This document shows positions 33,349-41,883 of a stretch of DNA of 64,000 nucleotides, one piece after another. How positions within the stretch are numbered: the first letter of the stretch is position 1; every line of letters starts with the position of its first letter. The stretch comes from a virus. Under the pieces are notes generated by a model. The model was not told where the DNA came from and ran no database searches. It saw only the letters and a list, made by a program, of their open reading frames with translations. The stretch covers positions 41,714-105,713 of IMG/VR virus record IMGVR_UViG_3300022700_000179, one strand, 5' to 3'. Position numbers and translations under genes: made by a program.

Positions 33349-34056
33349 ATGTCTCAGCTAAACCACCTGATTTTTCACATTGCTAGCGTAACACCAGACT
33401 ATGCGGGCGACGGGTTTCCTCCAGTGTCTGCCCACAGAATTGTCAGCGTAGCGTCTTGTCTATTAACACAAGAAGGGCCTGCTAATAGTGCAAACGTACA
33501 TTTTGACGCCAACACACTAGTACCAAAGAAGGTCAAGGAGCGGGATCTCGTCAGATCGTTCTTCGCTAGTGTGACAGAAGGACGAAAACTGGTGTCTGCT
33601 TTTAGTTCTATCTATTCAATTCCGGTGCTGATTTACCGTGCCCTATACCACGCTGTTCCAGAGGCAAGCAACTTTTTCCGACAGCGTGCTTTTTACGATA
33701 ACCCGTTTGAGGGGCATATAGATCTTGCCTTCATTCTGTCCAATGGTGGGGCAGTAAACGGTCCTAATTTTAACGAGCTGGCCCAGACTATGGCCCTTCC
33801 GCCCTTCAAACGTTCTGATGTATCGGAATCATTCCGAAAAGGAGAACTAGCGCCCATAGAAGCCCAGCTTGGTTTGGACGTTTTGGTCCTTACCTTGTCC
33901 TTCTTGCGATTTAGCTACGTATCAGGTGATCTACCGCTGGATTCTTACCAGGAGGTAGGCAAGAAAGTTTTGAAGGAGTTTGCAGGCGATATCGCTCTTT
34001 GCCGAGATTATCTGAATCGAATGAGTCCAAAGAAATTTTTCTGCGTAGGGAGCTGA
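33349..34056 (+). CDS. Degenerate PolB-associated 3'-5' exonuclease fold
   Basis: 235 residues. The order of segments follows the predicted PolB-associated 3'-5' exonucleases: strand LIFHIAS, DGFPPVSAHRIVSVAS, IPVLIYRALYHAVPE, EGHIDLAFIL, NELAQTMALP, LGLDVLVLTLSFLRF, SGDLPLDSY. The catalytic Asp-x-Glu of the first strand is replaced (H-I-A-S) and the usual N-G-x-x-F-D is missing, while HIDL and the late Asp remain. I therefore expect no nuclease activity. It may be a structural or regulatory relic. It ends flush against the convergent leftward genes. Confidence 0.5.
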   Translation: MSQLNHLIFHIASVTPDYAGDGFPPVSAHRIVSVASCLLTQEGPANSANVHFDANTLVPKKVKERDLVRSFFASVTEGRKLVSAFSSIYSIPVLIYRALYHAVPEASNFFRQRAFYDNPFEGHIDLAFILSNGGAVNGPNFNELAQTMALPPFKRSDVSESFRKGELAPIEAQLGLDVLVLTLSFLRFSYVSGDLPLDSYQEVGKKVLKEFAGDIALCRDYLNRMSPKKFFCVGS

Positions 34057-34506
34057 CTACCACATTTGTGCTTTGGGATCGTCGCCTAGCCGCAAAGCCT
34101 TGACCAACCTTTGAATATCATTCTCATACGTCTGTGCCCTGTTCCATCTTTCCCCACATACTAAGCAAGTTACCTTACCTTCCTCCCCCTTGAAGTGCCG
34201 CGTTCCGCAGGATGGACACACTTGACAGGTTTGGCACACGTGAGGGGCCCTGTCCAGGTGGTGCCAGGGACTGTCAGCTCGGTGGCTAACCTCTCCAGTA
34301 CATACCTGACAGATAGTTCTGGCTTCATGCTTTCTGTGGTGGTACAGGGCCAGCTCGATTTCGAATGCGTCCATCGAATGCCAGATATTCCCACATTCTG
34401 TGCACAGGATACGCTCCCCGACCCCTTTGCTCTTGGTGTTGATATAGTTCCCGTGTTGCAGGGAGTGTCGGTGTTCACAAATGGGACATGTTTTTAGGTC
34501 AGGCAT
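34057..34506 (-). CDS. Multi zinc-ribbon protein
   Basis: 149 residues. It has CPIC/CTEC, CQVC, CQTC-QVC-PSC and CLVC pairs, enough for three zinc ribbons separated by His-rich stretches. The two TGA/TAG stops of this gene and the convergent gene at 33349 are directly adjacent. It is the last gene of the leftward array and has its own possible promoter. Confidence 0.8.
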   Translation of the reverse strand: MPDLKTCPICEHRHSLQHGNYINTKSKGVGERILCTECGNIWHSMDAFEIELALYHHRKHEARTICQVCTGEVSHRADSPWHHLDRAPHVCQTCQVCPSCGTRHFKGEEGKVTCLVCGERWNRAQTYENDIQRLVKALRLGDDPKAQMW

Positions 34507-34535
34507 GATTACCTCCGTTCGTTGGTGTACTACGA

Positions 34536-34563
34536 AGGTAACCTCTTATTCGGTGTGTGTCAA
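34536..34563 (-). promoter_or_regulatory. Candidate promoter for 34057-34506
   Basis: Reading leftward: TTGACA, 16 bases, TTACCT. The -35 is perfect and the -10 poor. It lies in the 63-base gap before the zinc-ribbon gene, just upstream of GGAGG. Confidence 0.4.
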
Positions 34564-34569
34564 GGTGTG

Positions 34570-35022
34570 TTAGTGTAGGGGACTGTAAGATTGCTGAATC
34601 TTTGTGAAGTTGCTGACGACGTCTACATGCCTGGGTTCGCTGTCCAGGATTACCTCGTTGTCTGCGGTGTCAATGTGGAATACTCTTGCTATACCGTATT
34701 GACCTGCTACAAGATATAACTGCAAGGACCATACTTTAAGCGCATTGCTCCTGACCCACTCCGGGTAGTAATCCAGCCGGAATTTACCTAGACCTTGGCA
34801 AGAAGGACTGAATCGAACCTCCAAACATGTCTCGTTGCTACTCACATCCGGTCTTATTTGGATATATTGGGGTGACACTTTTTGTATAAATTTTTCTGCC
34901 TGTCGTGTAGATGGTAATACAACAGATGCGGTAGGAACCTCCGGCATTTCCCATCCGTATACATCGAACACTACACTGGACATGATGCACTTACAGTCCA
35001 AGCGGAGCGTGAGTTCTTGCAT
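34570..35022 (-). CDS. Hypothetical protein
   Basis: 150 residues, beta-rich (SSVVFDVYGW, LQLYLVAGQYGIARVFHID). Coupled to the upstream gene by a TAATG overlap. No recognised family. Confidence 0.75.
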   Translation of the reverse strand: MQELTLRLDCKCIMSSVVFDVYGWEMPEVPTASVVLPSTRQAEKFIQKVSPQYIQIRPDVSSNETCLEVRFSPSCQGLGKFRLDYYPEWVRSNALKVWSLQLYLVAGQYGIARVFHIDTADNEVILDSEPRHVDVVSNFTKIQQSYSPLH

Positions 35023-35360
35023 TAGTTCACCATGTTTCCGCTATTAGACTCAGCGCTGGGGAAGGATAAATTTATCCCCCACCCAATATCGAGTGTATCT
35101 GCCAGCTCGTTGATGAAGTCAGGATCATTTGCCTCTTTCAAACATTGAAGAAAAACAGGTACAACCTGCCGCATTGCTAAGTCCATGGCATACTTGAATA
35201 TAATGCTGCATACGTCCATTCTATTTAGATCTTTATAATTATTTAGTCTATCCAATACTTCTTCCAGGCCGGTGTTTCCTTCTAAGTTCTCTTTCAGCGC
35301 CTCTTTGAAGGCTACGATAAAGTCGAGGTGCCTGGAAATGTTTTCATTGTTGACCATCAT
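35022..35360 (-). CDS. Hypothetical helical protein
   Basis: 112 residues, start at MMVNNEN with AGGAGAGG upstream. Helical throughout, slightly acidic, one Cys. Coupled to the next gene. No known family. Confidence 0.75.
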   Translation of the reverse strand: MMVNNENISRHLDFIVAFKEALKENLEGNTGLEEVLDRLNNYKDLNRMDVCSIIFKYAMDLAMRQVVPVFLQCLKEANDPDFINELADTLDIGWGINLSFPSAESNSGNMVN

Positions 35361-35371
35361 ACGAACCTCTC

Positions 35372-35926
35372 CTATTGCAGTTTTTCTTGCCGTGGGCGAT
35401 CTTGTGGGACGGCTTCATGCAGCCACTCAATCCAGAATCGCCACTGTTCAGGAACTTGATTTTTGTTTATGGCTTCTACCAGTAGCGTAGGCATCCAGTT
35501 AGGCCGTGCAGGTTTGTGTAGTAAAGGCATGCCTGCTTCTTTAGGGGTCCTATTGTTTTTCTTTTGATTGCAAGGTTCGCACGCAGTTACGATATTGCCC
35601 CATGTAGTTTTTCCACCCCTCGATCGGGGCACAACGTGGTCGTAGGTAAGCAGTTTTTCTTTGAACCGTTTTCCGCAGTATTGGCATCGCCATTGATCTC
35701 TGGCATATATATGCCATCGATCCATAGGAACCTTTTGTAGGAACTTATGATTGTTACACGTCAACCGTATAACAGCCGGCATCTTTGCATCTATGTACTT
35801 AGAGCGTAGAGGGATATCGTAACATGCAACAACCTCGACCTTTTCTAGTATCCAAGCCGTTACTGCATCTCGCCAGCGAACGAGACGTATGGGTTCATAT
35901 CCTCGATTTAACAAAAGCGTCTGCAT
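35372..35926 (-). CDS. HNH endonuclease
   Basis: 184 residues. An N-terminal ~75-residue region precedes a complete HNH core: CQYC (C81, C84), TYDHVVPRSRGGK with the catalytic His97, N111, and CEPCNQKKNNRTPKEAGM (C116, C119). The family nicks or cleaves DNA with one divalent metal; two CxxC pairs hold a structural zinc. In phages such enzymes act in packaging, host-DNA breakdown or homing. It stands alone among nucleotide-metabolism genes rather than inside another gene, so it need not be a homing enzyme. Confidence 0.88.
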   Translation of the reverse strand: MQTLLLNRGYEPIRLVRWRDAVTAWILEKVEVVACYDIPLRSKYIDAKMPAVIRLTCNNHKFLQKVPMDRWHIYARDQWRCQYCGKRFKEKLLTYDHVVPRSRGGKTTWGNIVTACEPCNQKKNNRTPKEAGMPLLHKPARPNWMPTLLVEAINKNQVPEQWRFWIEWLHEAVPQDRPRQEKLQ

Positions 35927-35937
35927 TTTACATAACC

Positions 35938-36717
35938 TTAGTATTTTTGTTCCATCGTTTCATCGTGTAAAAGTTTTCTAGTATAGTAGTGATCTCTAGC
36001 CCATACGCTCTTCCAGTATATAGCACTTATGCCTGTGGGTGTAAAGGAGCTGTTGTGAGATTCGACATTCAGCAAGTCATTGTGCTCTTTAACGCATTCC
36101 ATTACAGACTGTGCTAATATCAATACTTCATCGGCGATTTTTTCAATTGGTAGCGTTGCGTCCAAAACAGCAGTACAGACTGTACTAGTACGTAAATGAC
36201 GCGCGAGCTTTAGATACTCACCAGCTATTTTCTTCTGGAACTCTATCTTTTCGTATATCTCTTTTGTTCCGCCCCTAGCATCAACTCTGTTCATAGCCTC
36301 CTCTTCCTTTCCAGCCATGTCCAACAGTATGGTAAGGTGAGGAGGTGCAGCTGCTAGGTAACGGTATATACCGGCCAACCATTCTTTTGTAAGGCTTTGT
36401 CCTTGATATACTTCCCAAGATAAATGATAGCGGTCACATACCACTATTTTCTCCTCCTCTATCCAGGGAACGATCTTTCCCCAGTAGTGCTCGTATCGGT
36501 CCAGTAAGAATTGCGCGGCTAGTGTTTCCGGTTGTGTGCACACGAATTCGCCAGATAGGCACTTCCGGATCAACTTCCCGATTGGGGAGTCAGTAGGTTC
36601 AAAAGTGAACTCAGCCTTTTTACCTAACTTGATTAATCTCTCGGTTAGCAACTTGGCCTGAGTGGTATGACCGGAACCATCTATACCTTCAAAAACAACG
36701 AAAATTGGGGTTGTCAT
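35938..36717 (-). CDS. tmk: Thymidylate kinase
   Basis: 259 residues. It phosphorylates dTMP to dTDP for phage DNA synthesis. The P-loop is FEGIDGSGHTT (residues 9-19); CDRYHLSWEVYQG is the DR(Y/H) motif that contacts the phosphate and substrate. The usual family length is ~210, and here the C-terminus is ~45 residues longer. A LID-like Arg-containing region (NRVDARGGTKE) is present. It lies 11 bases from the HNH gene in the same array. Confidence 0.88.
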   Translation of the reverse strand: MTTPIFVVFEGIDGSGHTTQAKLLTERLIKLGKKAEFTFEPTDSPIGKLIRKCLSGEFVCTQPETLAAQFLLDRYEHYWGKIVPWIEEEKIVVCDRYHLSWEVYQGQSLTKEWLAGIYRYLAAAPPHLTILLDMAGKEEEAMNRVDARGGTKEIYEKIEFQKKIAGEYLKLARHLRTSTVCTAVLDATLPIEKIADEVLILAQSVMECVKEHNDLLNVESHNSSFTPTGISAIYWKSVWARDHYYTRKLLHDETMEQKY

Positions 36718-36729
36718 TGTTTGTCCCTT

Positions 36730-36939
36730 CTAAACAAACAGGGTTGTTAGTATAGCTACTATTACGGTCAGTACTGTCCCTATAAGGAATCCACGCCAAA
36801 AACTATAATAGGCTACCGCATCTAGTAGATTGAAGAATAGCGATTCGCCGACTTCTCCGTGGTGTTTGTTTATTAAACTCCGTAGTTGGTCCGATGTGTT
36901 CTCAATAAATTCCTGGTCTTTCTTGTAATCGTCAGTCAT
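36730..36939 (-). CDS. Small membrane protein
   Basis: 69 residues. A charged N-terminal ~45 residues precedes one C-terminal transmembrane helix (FLIGTVLTVIVAILTTLFV), i.e. a tail anchor. Its ATG overlaps the stop of the gene at 36936 (ATGA). Confidence 0.75.
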   Translation of the reverse strand: MTDDYKKDQEFIENTSDQLRSLINKHHGEVGESLFFNLLDAVAYYSFWRGFLIGTVLTVIVAILTTLFV

Positions 36940-37568
36940 TTCGTTTTGTTGTCCGCAACTATGATGTATTCAATAGCCGAGTTTACGTAGTTTTCTCCTG
37001 CTTTAATCACAGAAATGGCTTTCTCTAGGATCTTCAACGTTCGAGCAGTTACATACCCTTCTGCCGACAACTCAGTGTCTGTAGTGTAGTTTTGTAATCT
37101 GACTTGGACCCTGAAAGCAGCGTCGGCTGTCAATGCATCATTATAAGCTAACAGCTCCGCAACCTTGTGTTCATCCCATGTAATTGGCTTGCCTTCGATT
37201 GGCATACGTAGTCGATTTAATCTCGTTGCGCATTTCTCCAAAGAATAACCATCTTCGGTGCGCCACTTTTCTATTAATTTAGTGATTTCCTTTCTAGGCA
37301 GAGGTTCAGCTGCTTGGTACGTGTTGGATCTGTCTTCTGCATTCCTGTGTTTTTGTAAGTAACCGGCATAGAAATTTCTTACGCCCTTTCCTGTGCAGTA
37401 TGCACGTCCTGGTTTTAAAGAATAACCGCACCAGTTCAGGTGTCTGGCTATTTTTGTCCACTCTTTTTTGGTTAAGTCTCCTGAAAGGGGTAGTCGCAAC
37501 TGGTTTAGCTGTTTTTGTATTTCCTCAAATATTAATGTGTTGTGTTCTTTTGTATAACTGTAGCCCAT
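36936..37568 (-). CDS. Protein with a duplicated recombinase-like motif
   Basis: 210 residues. Two related segments occur: residues ~2-45 (GYSYTKEH...QLNQLRLPLSG...EWTKIARHLN) and ~105-140 (GYSLEK...RLNRLRMPIEGKPITWDEHKVAELL). The pattern L-N-x-L-R-x-P...W...A...L resembles the 'Recombinase' linker domain of serine recombinases, but no catalytic domain is present. A DNA-binding role is possible. Confidence 0.65.
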   Translation of the reverse strand: MGYSYTKEHNTLIFEEIQKQLNQLRLPLSGDLTKKEWTKIARHLNWCGYSLKPGRAYCTGKGVRNFYAGYLQKHRNAEDRSNTYQAAEPLPRKEITKLIEKWRTEDGYSLEKCATRLNRLRMPIEGKPITWDEHKVAELLAYNDALTADAAFRVQVRLQNYTTDTELSAEGYVTARTLKILEKAISVIKAGENYVNSAIEYIIVADNKTK

Positions 37569-37593
37569 CTGGCGTAGTCTCCCTAACTGTTAG

Positions 37594-37956
37594 CTAGTGT
37601 AGTTTGTCGGTTGTGGTAATAATTCGGCTTTGTCCTTCTAGAAGAAACTTGCACATCATGTAGTTCAGCGTGTTTAGTCTATTATTTAGTGCCTGTGCTG
37701 TAGTAAGGTCATTTTGCTGCGCTGCTTTGTTCGCGGTACTGATGATACTTATAGTTGATGTGGCCCCCGCTAAGAATCCGGCAATAAATTCCTTATTTAC
37801 TCCTTCCAGTGCGTTCTGAATGTGCTCGGGTGCTTTAGCCGCCCCTTCAACAAGGACAGGATCCTGTTCCAGTGCAGTTTTTAGTCCTTCTAGTTGTTCC
37901 TCTGTCAACGGGGCTAGTGGGTTGATTCTCTTCGGCTCTTCTTTGTTTCCGTCCAT
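37594..37956 (-). CDS. Hypothetical protein
   Basis: 120 residues. Acidic N-terminus, then a helix region with GFLAGATSTISIISTANKAA that is moderately hydrophobic but probably not a membrane segment. No recognised family. GGAG upstream. Confidence 0.72.
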   Translation of the reverse strand: MDGNKEEPKRINPLAPLTEEQLEGLKTALEQDPVLVEGAAKAPEHIQNALEGVNKEFIAGFLAGATSTISIISTANKAAQQNDLTTAQALNNRLNTLNYMMCKFLLEGQSRIITTTDKLH

Positions 37957-37979
37957 TTTGTTCTCCTTTTACAGTTTCG

Positions 37980-38780
37980 TTAGCTGCTCCATCCATCCAT
38001 AGCTTCTGAATCATTTTCTAGTTCGTCCAACTCCTTTTTCATATTTGATAGTACTTTGTGGCTGTTCTCTATCGTAGCTTTTGTTCTTTTTATAGCATAG
38101 TGTGCGCTACCTGATCTTAGTACGTACCTTACTGCTTTACCCAGTCTTTCGCCATTATATGTCTCGATTTTGACTCCACTTGTAAGCTCGAACTTATTGA
38201 CAGCTCTATTTAGTCTTTCGTAGTTGTATTTAAACTCATTTTCTCCTGTCCTTGCTTTTTTACCCTTTTCGTATGCTTTGGTTAACTCATTTTTTATCTC
38301 GTTTTTTGGTATGTAGTTTCTAAACTTCTGTTCGGTTTGTTCGTGTGCCCGACGTAGGATTGCAGCGACAAAGTTTCTATCTAATGGAATAGGGTCCAGT
38401 GATTTTGCCTTCTTGACTACGCTAAGACGTCCCTTTTTTGGCGATAGCATTCCCCATGTCTCCGGTAATTCACCCTCCTTGACGTAGGCTGGATCCGAAA
38501 TCACAAGCCACCAATAGTCACAGTACTGTGCTATCTCCTCAGCTTTCTCTGGAGTCCTGCGTTCCTTTAGCCAGTCATTTCGGCTAACCTTTATTTCAAA
38601 TCCGTGTAACTCTAGACCACGACTTGGCCATAGCCCCAATACAATTGCATCGGCCGCCCGCGTATGAGCTGTGCCTGTGGTATTGTGTACGTTGGAGAAA
38701 AGTGCATACTGACCTTTCGGATACCTTTTTTCCAGCAGTTCGATCAGACGAAACTCCGTCCACACACTATCAACACTCAT
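37980..38780 (-). CDS. PD-(D/E)XK nuclease-like protein (MmcB-type)
   Basis: 266 residues. The N-terminal ~140 residues carry RAADAIVLGLWPSRG, then HGFEIKVSRNDWLKE, KAEEIAQYCDYWWLV and ELPETWGML. This order (Asp, then E-x-K, then a Tyr/Trp strand) fits the PD-(D/E)XK nuclease fold found in MmcB-like and phage proteins. Function is likely DNA cleavage or repair but the exact substrate is unknown. The C-terminal half is Lys-rich and helical. Confidence 0.65.
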   Translation of the reverse strand: MSVDSVWTEFRLIELLEKRYPKGQYALFSNVHNTTGTAHTRAADAIVLGLWPSRGLELHGFEIKVSRNDWLKERRTPEKAEEIAQYCDYWWLVISDPAYVKEGELPETWGMLSPKKGRLSVVKKAKSLDPIPLDRNFVAAILRRAHEQTEQKFRNYIPKNEIKNELTKAYEKGKKARTGENEFKYNYERLNRAVNKFELTSGVKIETYNGERLGKAVRYVLRSGSAHYAIKRTKATIENSHKVLSNMKKELDELENDSEAMDGWSS

Positions 38781-39042
38781 CTGTTCTCCCTCTTACTTTA
38801 CATGCGACAAAGTCTACAGTAGGAAAGTCTACAGTAGGCGGGTTGTTTGTTGGACGGTACTTGTACATCGTTAGGAGTTTATCTGCGCCGTGATCTACAT
38901 AACTATAATAAACGTACACCCCCGGAGGATATACAAATCCTACGTCAACACTGTTTGTAGGTTTTTCGGGTTCACGTAGGTTTCCGTCTTCTATGAATCC
39001 TTCATTCATAATTAGCTGGACGCGTTGTTTGAAGTGATCCAT
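38770..39042 (-). CDS. Hypothetical protein
   Basis: 90 residues. The middle is beta-like (VGFVYPPGVYVYYSYVDHGADKLL). Overlaps the nuclease-like gene by 11 bases, so translation is coupled. Confidence 0.7.
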   Translation of the reverse strand: MDHFKQRVQLIMNEGFIEDGNLREPEKPTNSVDVGFVYPPGVYVYYSYVDHGADKLLTMYKYRPTNNPPTVDFPTVDFVACKVRGRTDEC

Positions 39043-39072
39043 AAATTCAAACTTCCTTGTACTTTATACTAA

Positions 39073-39110
39073 GAGGGCCGTGCTACCCACAAAATAAAAG
39101 CACGGCCCTC
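39073..39110 (-). terminator. Hairpin terminator of the 39131-40261 gene
   Basis: A 12-base-pair perfect stem (GAGGGCCGTGCT/AGCACGGCCCTC), A-rich 14-base loop. There is no long U run after it on the minus strand. It lies 20 bases beyond the stop of the gene at 39131, between it and the next array. Confidence 0.65.
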
Positions 39111-39130
39111 CTAGTGCGTAGTATTAGGTG

Positions 39131-40261
39131 CTAGGCTGCCACTTTCTCATCCTTTTGTCGTACCCTAAAGCGTAAAGCCAGTCCATCTCGCATGGGCATT
39201 CTGGCCCATAGCTTCTGCTTAGACTTGCTCTCCTTCCAACCAGTTTCCCAGGTTTTATCCTTGACCCAAGATGCCTTGAGCGGTTCACCTGGCTCGTTCC
39301 CGGATAGCCAATCCAGCAGTTTTTTCTCGGGGACATTCTTTTGGAGAGCGTGCTTGAAGAAAGCCCAGTGAGTGGCACGGTATTGGAAACGAATTGCTTT
39401 TTGGAGGAACCGTAGTCTTTTATCTAGAGATACTGCCTGGTCATGGCCTTCCTGGCTGGTCTCAAATGGGGCGTACTCCCCGGTCAGCTCGAATCCATCC
39501 AGTGCTGTTTCCATAGCCCATACAGAGATCTTTTTCTCTTTCCCTACCTTGTGTCGTTTGGGGTATGGAGCTGATTCAATTTCTAACGTATCTCTGAGCC
39601 GTTTGATTTCCTTTCGAAGGAAGCTCATCTGATCTTTTAGACGTGCGTCTGCTGCCAGGGCGAGAAGATGGGGCGATCCGTAAAAGCTGGGCCACCTGTT
39701 GGGGTTGATGAAATGCTGGAACTTAATCGTATTCGTAGCATTCGCCAACTTTTTGAGCAGCTCCGGCTCGATACCGGTCTGTACCAGCTCGAGACTGTGC
39801 CAGCCTTCATACCATTCTCCTGTAACGTCTTGAATCATGAAATATCGAGGAGCACCAATAGTGCCGTCAGATTTCATGATGTTCATGTCTTCGATGAGGA
39901 TTGAGAAGGAAAACACTTCCTGATTAGCGGATAAGCCCATCGCCCGTCCGTGCCGATTGTCCTTGCTGGGGATGTACTCTCCTTCGGTTAGTGTAGCTGC
40001 GCGCCGCGTCTTGTACTCCGGGATGTTCAGGACTACTCGGTGTTCAACGAGTCGAGATAGCAGACAGGCGAGATCCAGGTTTGTGACGGGGTCGCCAGCG
40101 GGGTCTACGTAGGCAATGCCTGGCTTTCGGCTGTCTAGATCGAACGACCATGAATCAAGAAGTCGATTTGCGACTGCACGTACATCTTGCGTTCGATCAC
40201 TTAGTTTCTGTAGTTCTTCTTTGAAAGTCCTTCTGATTTTACGTGTCTTGTCTTTGCTCAT
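39131..40261 (-). CDS. Hypothetical protein with capsid-like codon use
   Basis: 376 residues, no recognised family. Residues ~210-235 form a charged coiled-coil-like helix. Codons end in G or C far more than in its neighbours, similar to the capsid and scaffold genes. It has its own hairpin terminator and a ~90-base gap upstream, so it is probably a highly and separately expressed protein despite lying in the small-gene array. Basic C-terminus. Confidence 0.75.
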   Translation of the reverse strand: MSKDKTRKIRRTFKEELQKLSDRTQDVRAVANRLLDSWSFDLDSRKPGIAYVDPAGDPVTNLDLACLLSRLVEHRVVLNIPEYKTRRAATLTEGEYIPSKDNRHGRAMGLSANQEVFSFSILIEDMNIMKSDGTIGAPRYFMIQDVTGEWYEGWHSLELVQTGIEPELLKKLANATNTIKFQHFINPNRWPSFYGSPHLLALAADARLKDQMSFLRKEIKRLRDTLEIESAPYPKRHKVGKEKKISVWAMETALDGFELTGEYAPFETSQEGHDQAVSLDKRLRFLQKAIRFQYRATHWAFFKHALQKNVPEKKLLDWLSGNEPGEPLKASWVKDKTWETGWKESKSKQKLWARMPMRDGLALRFRVRQKDEKVAA

Positions 40262-40353
40262 CTTGGTACTCCTTGTCCAGCGAGCGGGTTTATGCGTTCT
40301 CGGGAACGTTGATGCTATACTTGTAAGTACTATTTGCTTTTGCGCAAGGTCTA

Positions 40354-40923
40354 CTACGAAATTAAGCAGTCTTTTTTCGTCTTTACCTTATGTCGTTGCA
40401 GTGTGGCTGCACGTTTATACACACCAGCTTTCTTAATACTTTCCCACAGATCACCTACGTACTCTCCAATTTTTTTGTACGGTGTTAGGCCTACATAAAT
40501 CATCTCTGAGCCCTGTCGAGATATCTCTAGGGTATTTTTTCTCAAACCAATAATTCGAACTATTACACCAATATCAAAAGGACTTTTTTCCTGGAGCTGC
40601 CTAGCTAGGGGGTCTTTCTTGAAATTTTGTACTGAGGTTGGGTGAATAGACGTAACTACGTATCTTTTGTAGTCTCTCTCGTAATCCCAGTCTTTAGAGA
40701 ACGCAACAATATCTCCTACTTGCAACGGGGATAACGTAGCAGCTAGTTTGTACTCGTAGCGTTGCTGCTCTTCTTCCGACTCTTTGATCCGTTTACTTAG
40801 TCCTTTTATTCGCCGCTGGACCATATGTATATGATCTTGGTACACTCGTGCTTCGTTGCTCTCTACGTTTATCAATTCGCCAGTATCTAGTTTTCCTGGC
40901 GGGACAACCATCTTACCGGTCAT
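40354..40923 (-). CDS. Hypothetical protein, coiled coil plus SH3-like segment
   Basis: 189 residues. Residues ~25-60 form a charged coiled coil. The following LQVGDIVAFSKDWDYERDYKRYVVTSIHP has the GDxV pattern of small beta-barrel (KOW/SH3-like) domains. Basic C-terminus. Overlaps the next upstream gene by 11 bases. Confidence 0.7.
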   Translation of the reverse strand: MTGKMVVPPGKLDTGELINVESNEARVYQDHIHMVQRRIKGLSKRIKESEEEQQRYEYKLAATLSPLQVGDIVAFSKDWDYERDYKRYVVTSIHPTSVQNFKKDPLARQLQEKSPFDIGVIVRIIGLRKNTLEISRQGSEMIYVGLTPYKKIGEYVGDLWESIKKAGVYKRAATLQRHKVKTKKDCLIS

Positions 40924-41041
40924 TTTTACGATTATCCTGTTTGGTACGTTTATGTCCGCGGCCTATCCTTATACAAGCGATCCCAAGTAGAATAAGCCCC
41001 AGCCCAGATAGAAAATAGATTAAATCCTGTTTGTCTACCAT
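40913..41041 (-). CDS. Small membrane protein
   Basis: 42 residues from the ATG at 41041; a GTG at 41110 would overlap the neighbour by 53 bases and is less likely. One transmembrane helix (IYFLSGLGLILLGIACIRI) followed by a basic tail (GRGHKRTKQDNRKNDR). Confidence 0.6.
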   Translation of the reverse strand: MVDKQDLIYFLSGLGLILLGIACIRIGRGHKRTKQDNRKNDR

Positions 41042-41057
41042 GGAAGTTATCACTGCT

Positions 41058-41543
41058 CTATTTGATACCTTTTGCCTTTTCCAGGCTAGCCTCCAGTGCT
41101 TTTCTGACACGGCTCTTTTGTATCATATTGTTTAATGTTATGTAGACCAGTGCGAGCCGCGCTGCCTCTTCATTATCTCCAAAAGCTACGGTTCCGTTAA
41201 TGCTTATCGCTTGCCAACTCCCGTCTTCTTTTTCTTCACAGTGGCACATTCTACGTACTAGCCCGCCTGCTTCCATCGTTGCCTTTACTCGTGCTATTTC
41301 CGGCAACCTATGCTGCAGACGGATGTCCTCAGCGATAGCTCTAACATTGTCTTTTATTTGCGTGAGACCTTCATCTTCGTTAGTAGCCCATACGGTATTG
41401 TTGAACCTGTACGGTTTTTGCAGTCCCTCGATTTTAATTACATAGGCTGCACAGTACAAATCTCCATGTTCGAGGAGTTGGAACTTTAGCGAATCCCGGG
41501 TAGCTTCTTTTTTCTTAGCTATCCAGTTTTTCTTTTTACTCAT
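41058..41543 (-). CDS. Hypothetical protein
   Basis: 161 residues. Lys-rich N-terminus, a beta segment around residue 30 (GDLYCAAYVIKIEGL) and one CHCEE segment. No recognised family. Overlaps the next gene by eight bases (ATGAGTAA). Confidence 0.72.
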   Translation of the reverse strand: MSKKKNWIAKKKEATRDSLKFQLLEHGDLYCAAYVIKIEGLQKPYRFNNTVWATNEDEGLTQIKDNVRAIAEDIRLQHRLPEIARVKATMEAGGLVRRMCHCEEKEDGSWQAISINGTVAFGDNEEAARLALVYITLNNMIQKSRVRKALEASLEKAKGIK

Positions 41544-41820
41544 TTTTGTCGACCACTACTTGTTTAAATTCCTGATAGTACGCCAGTACCTTGTTTACGG
41601 TGGATTCAAAGCTGTTGTTTTCGGTAGTCTTGTGCAGTCTGGTAGCTAGACCTGTCAACTCTACTGCTGCCTTGTGGTTTAGGTACGTTTCTATTACCCG
41701 GATCCCATAAAGTAGTACGGTTAATTTTTTATTCTCTTCTGTGTATCTTCCTAGCATATTGCTTATGGAGTGCCGTAAAGCATTCATAGAGGTTAGCTTT
41801 AGTTGCGGAGTGCTTGACAT
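41536..41820 (-). CDS. Hypothetical helical protein
   Basis: 94 residues, helical, moderately charged. No recognised domain. Starts after a 63-base gap. Confidence 0.7.
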   Translation of the reverse strand: MSSTPQLKLTSMNALRHSISNMLGRYTEENKKLTVLLYGIRVIETYLNHKAAVELTGLATRLHKTTENNSFESTVNKVLAYYQEFKQVVVDKNE

Positions 41821-41883
41821 TGTTATTCCTCCCTACAATGTTTACAGTTTACTCCTCTGCGGTCCCAGTTAACCAGATTATAG

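Noticed and set aside
40913-41110. 65-residue version of the small membrane protein
   Set aside because: It begins at a GTG inside the neighbouring gene. The ATG at 41041 gives a compact membrane protein.
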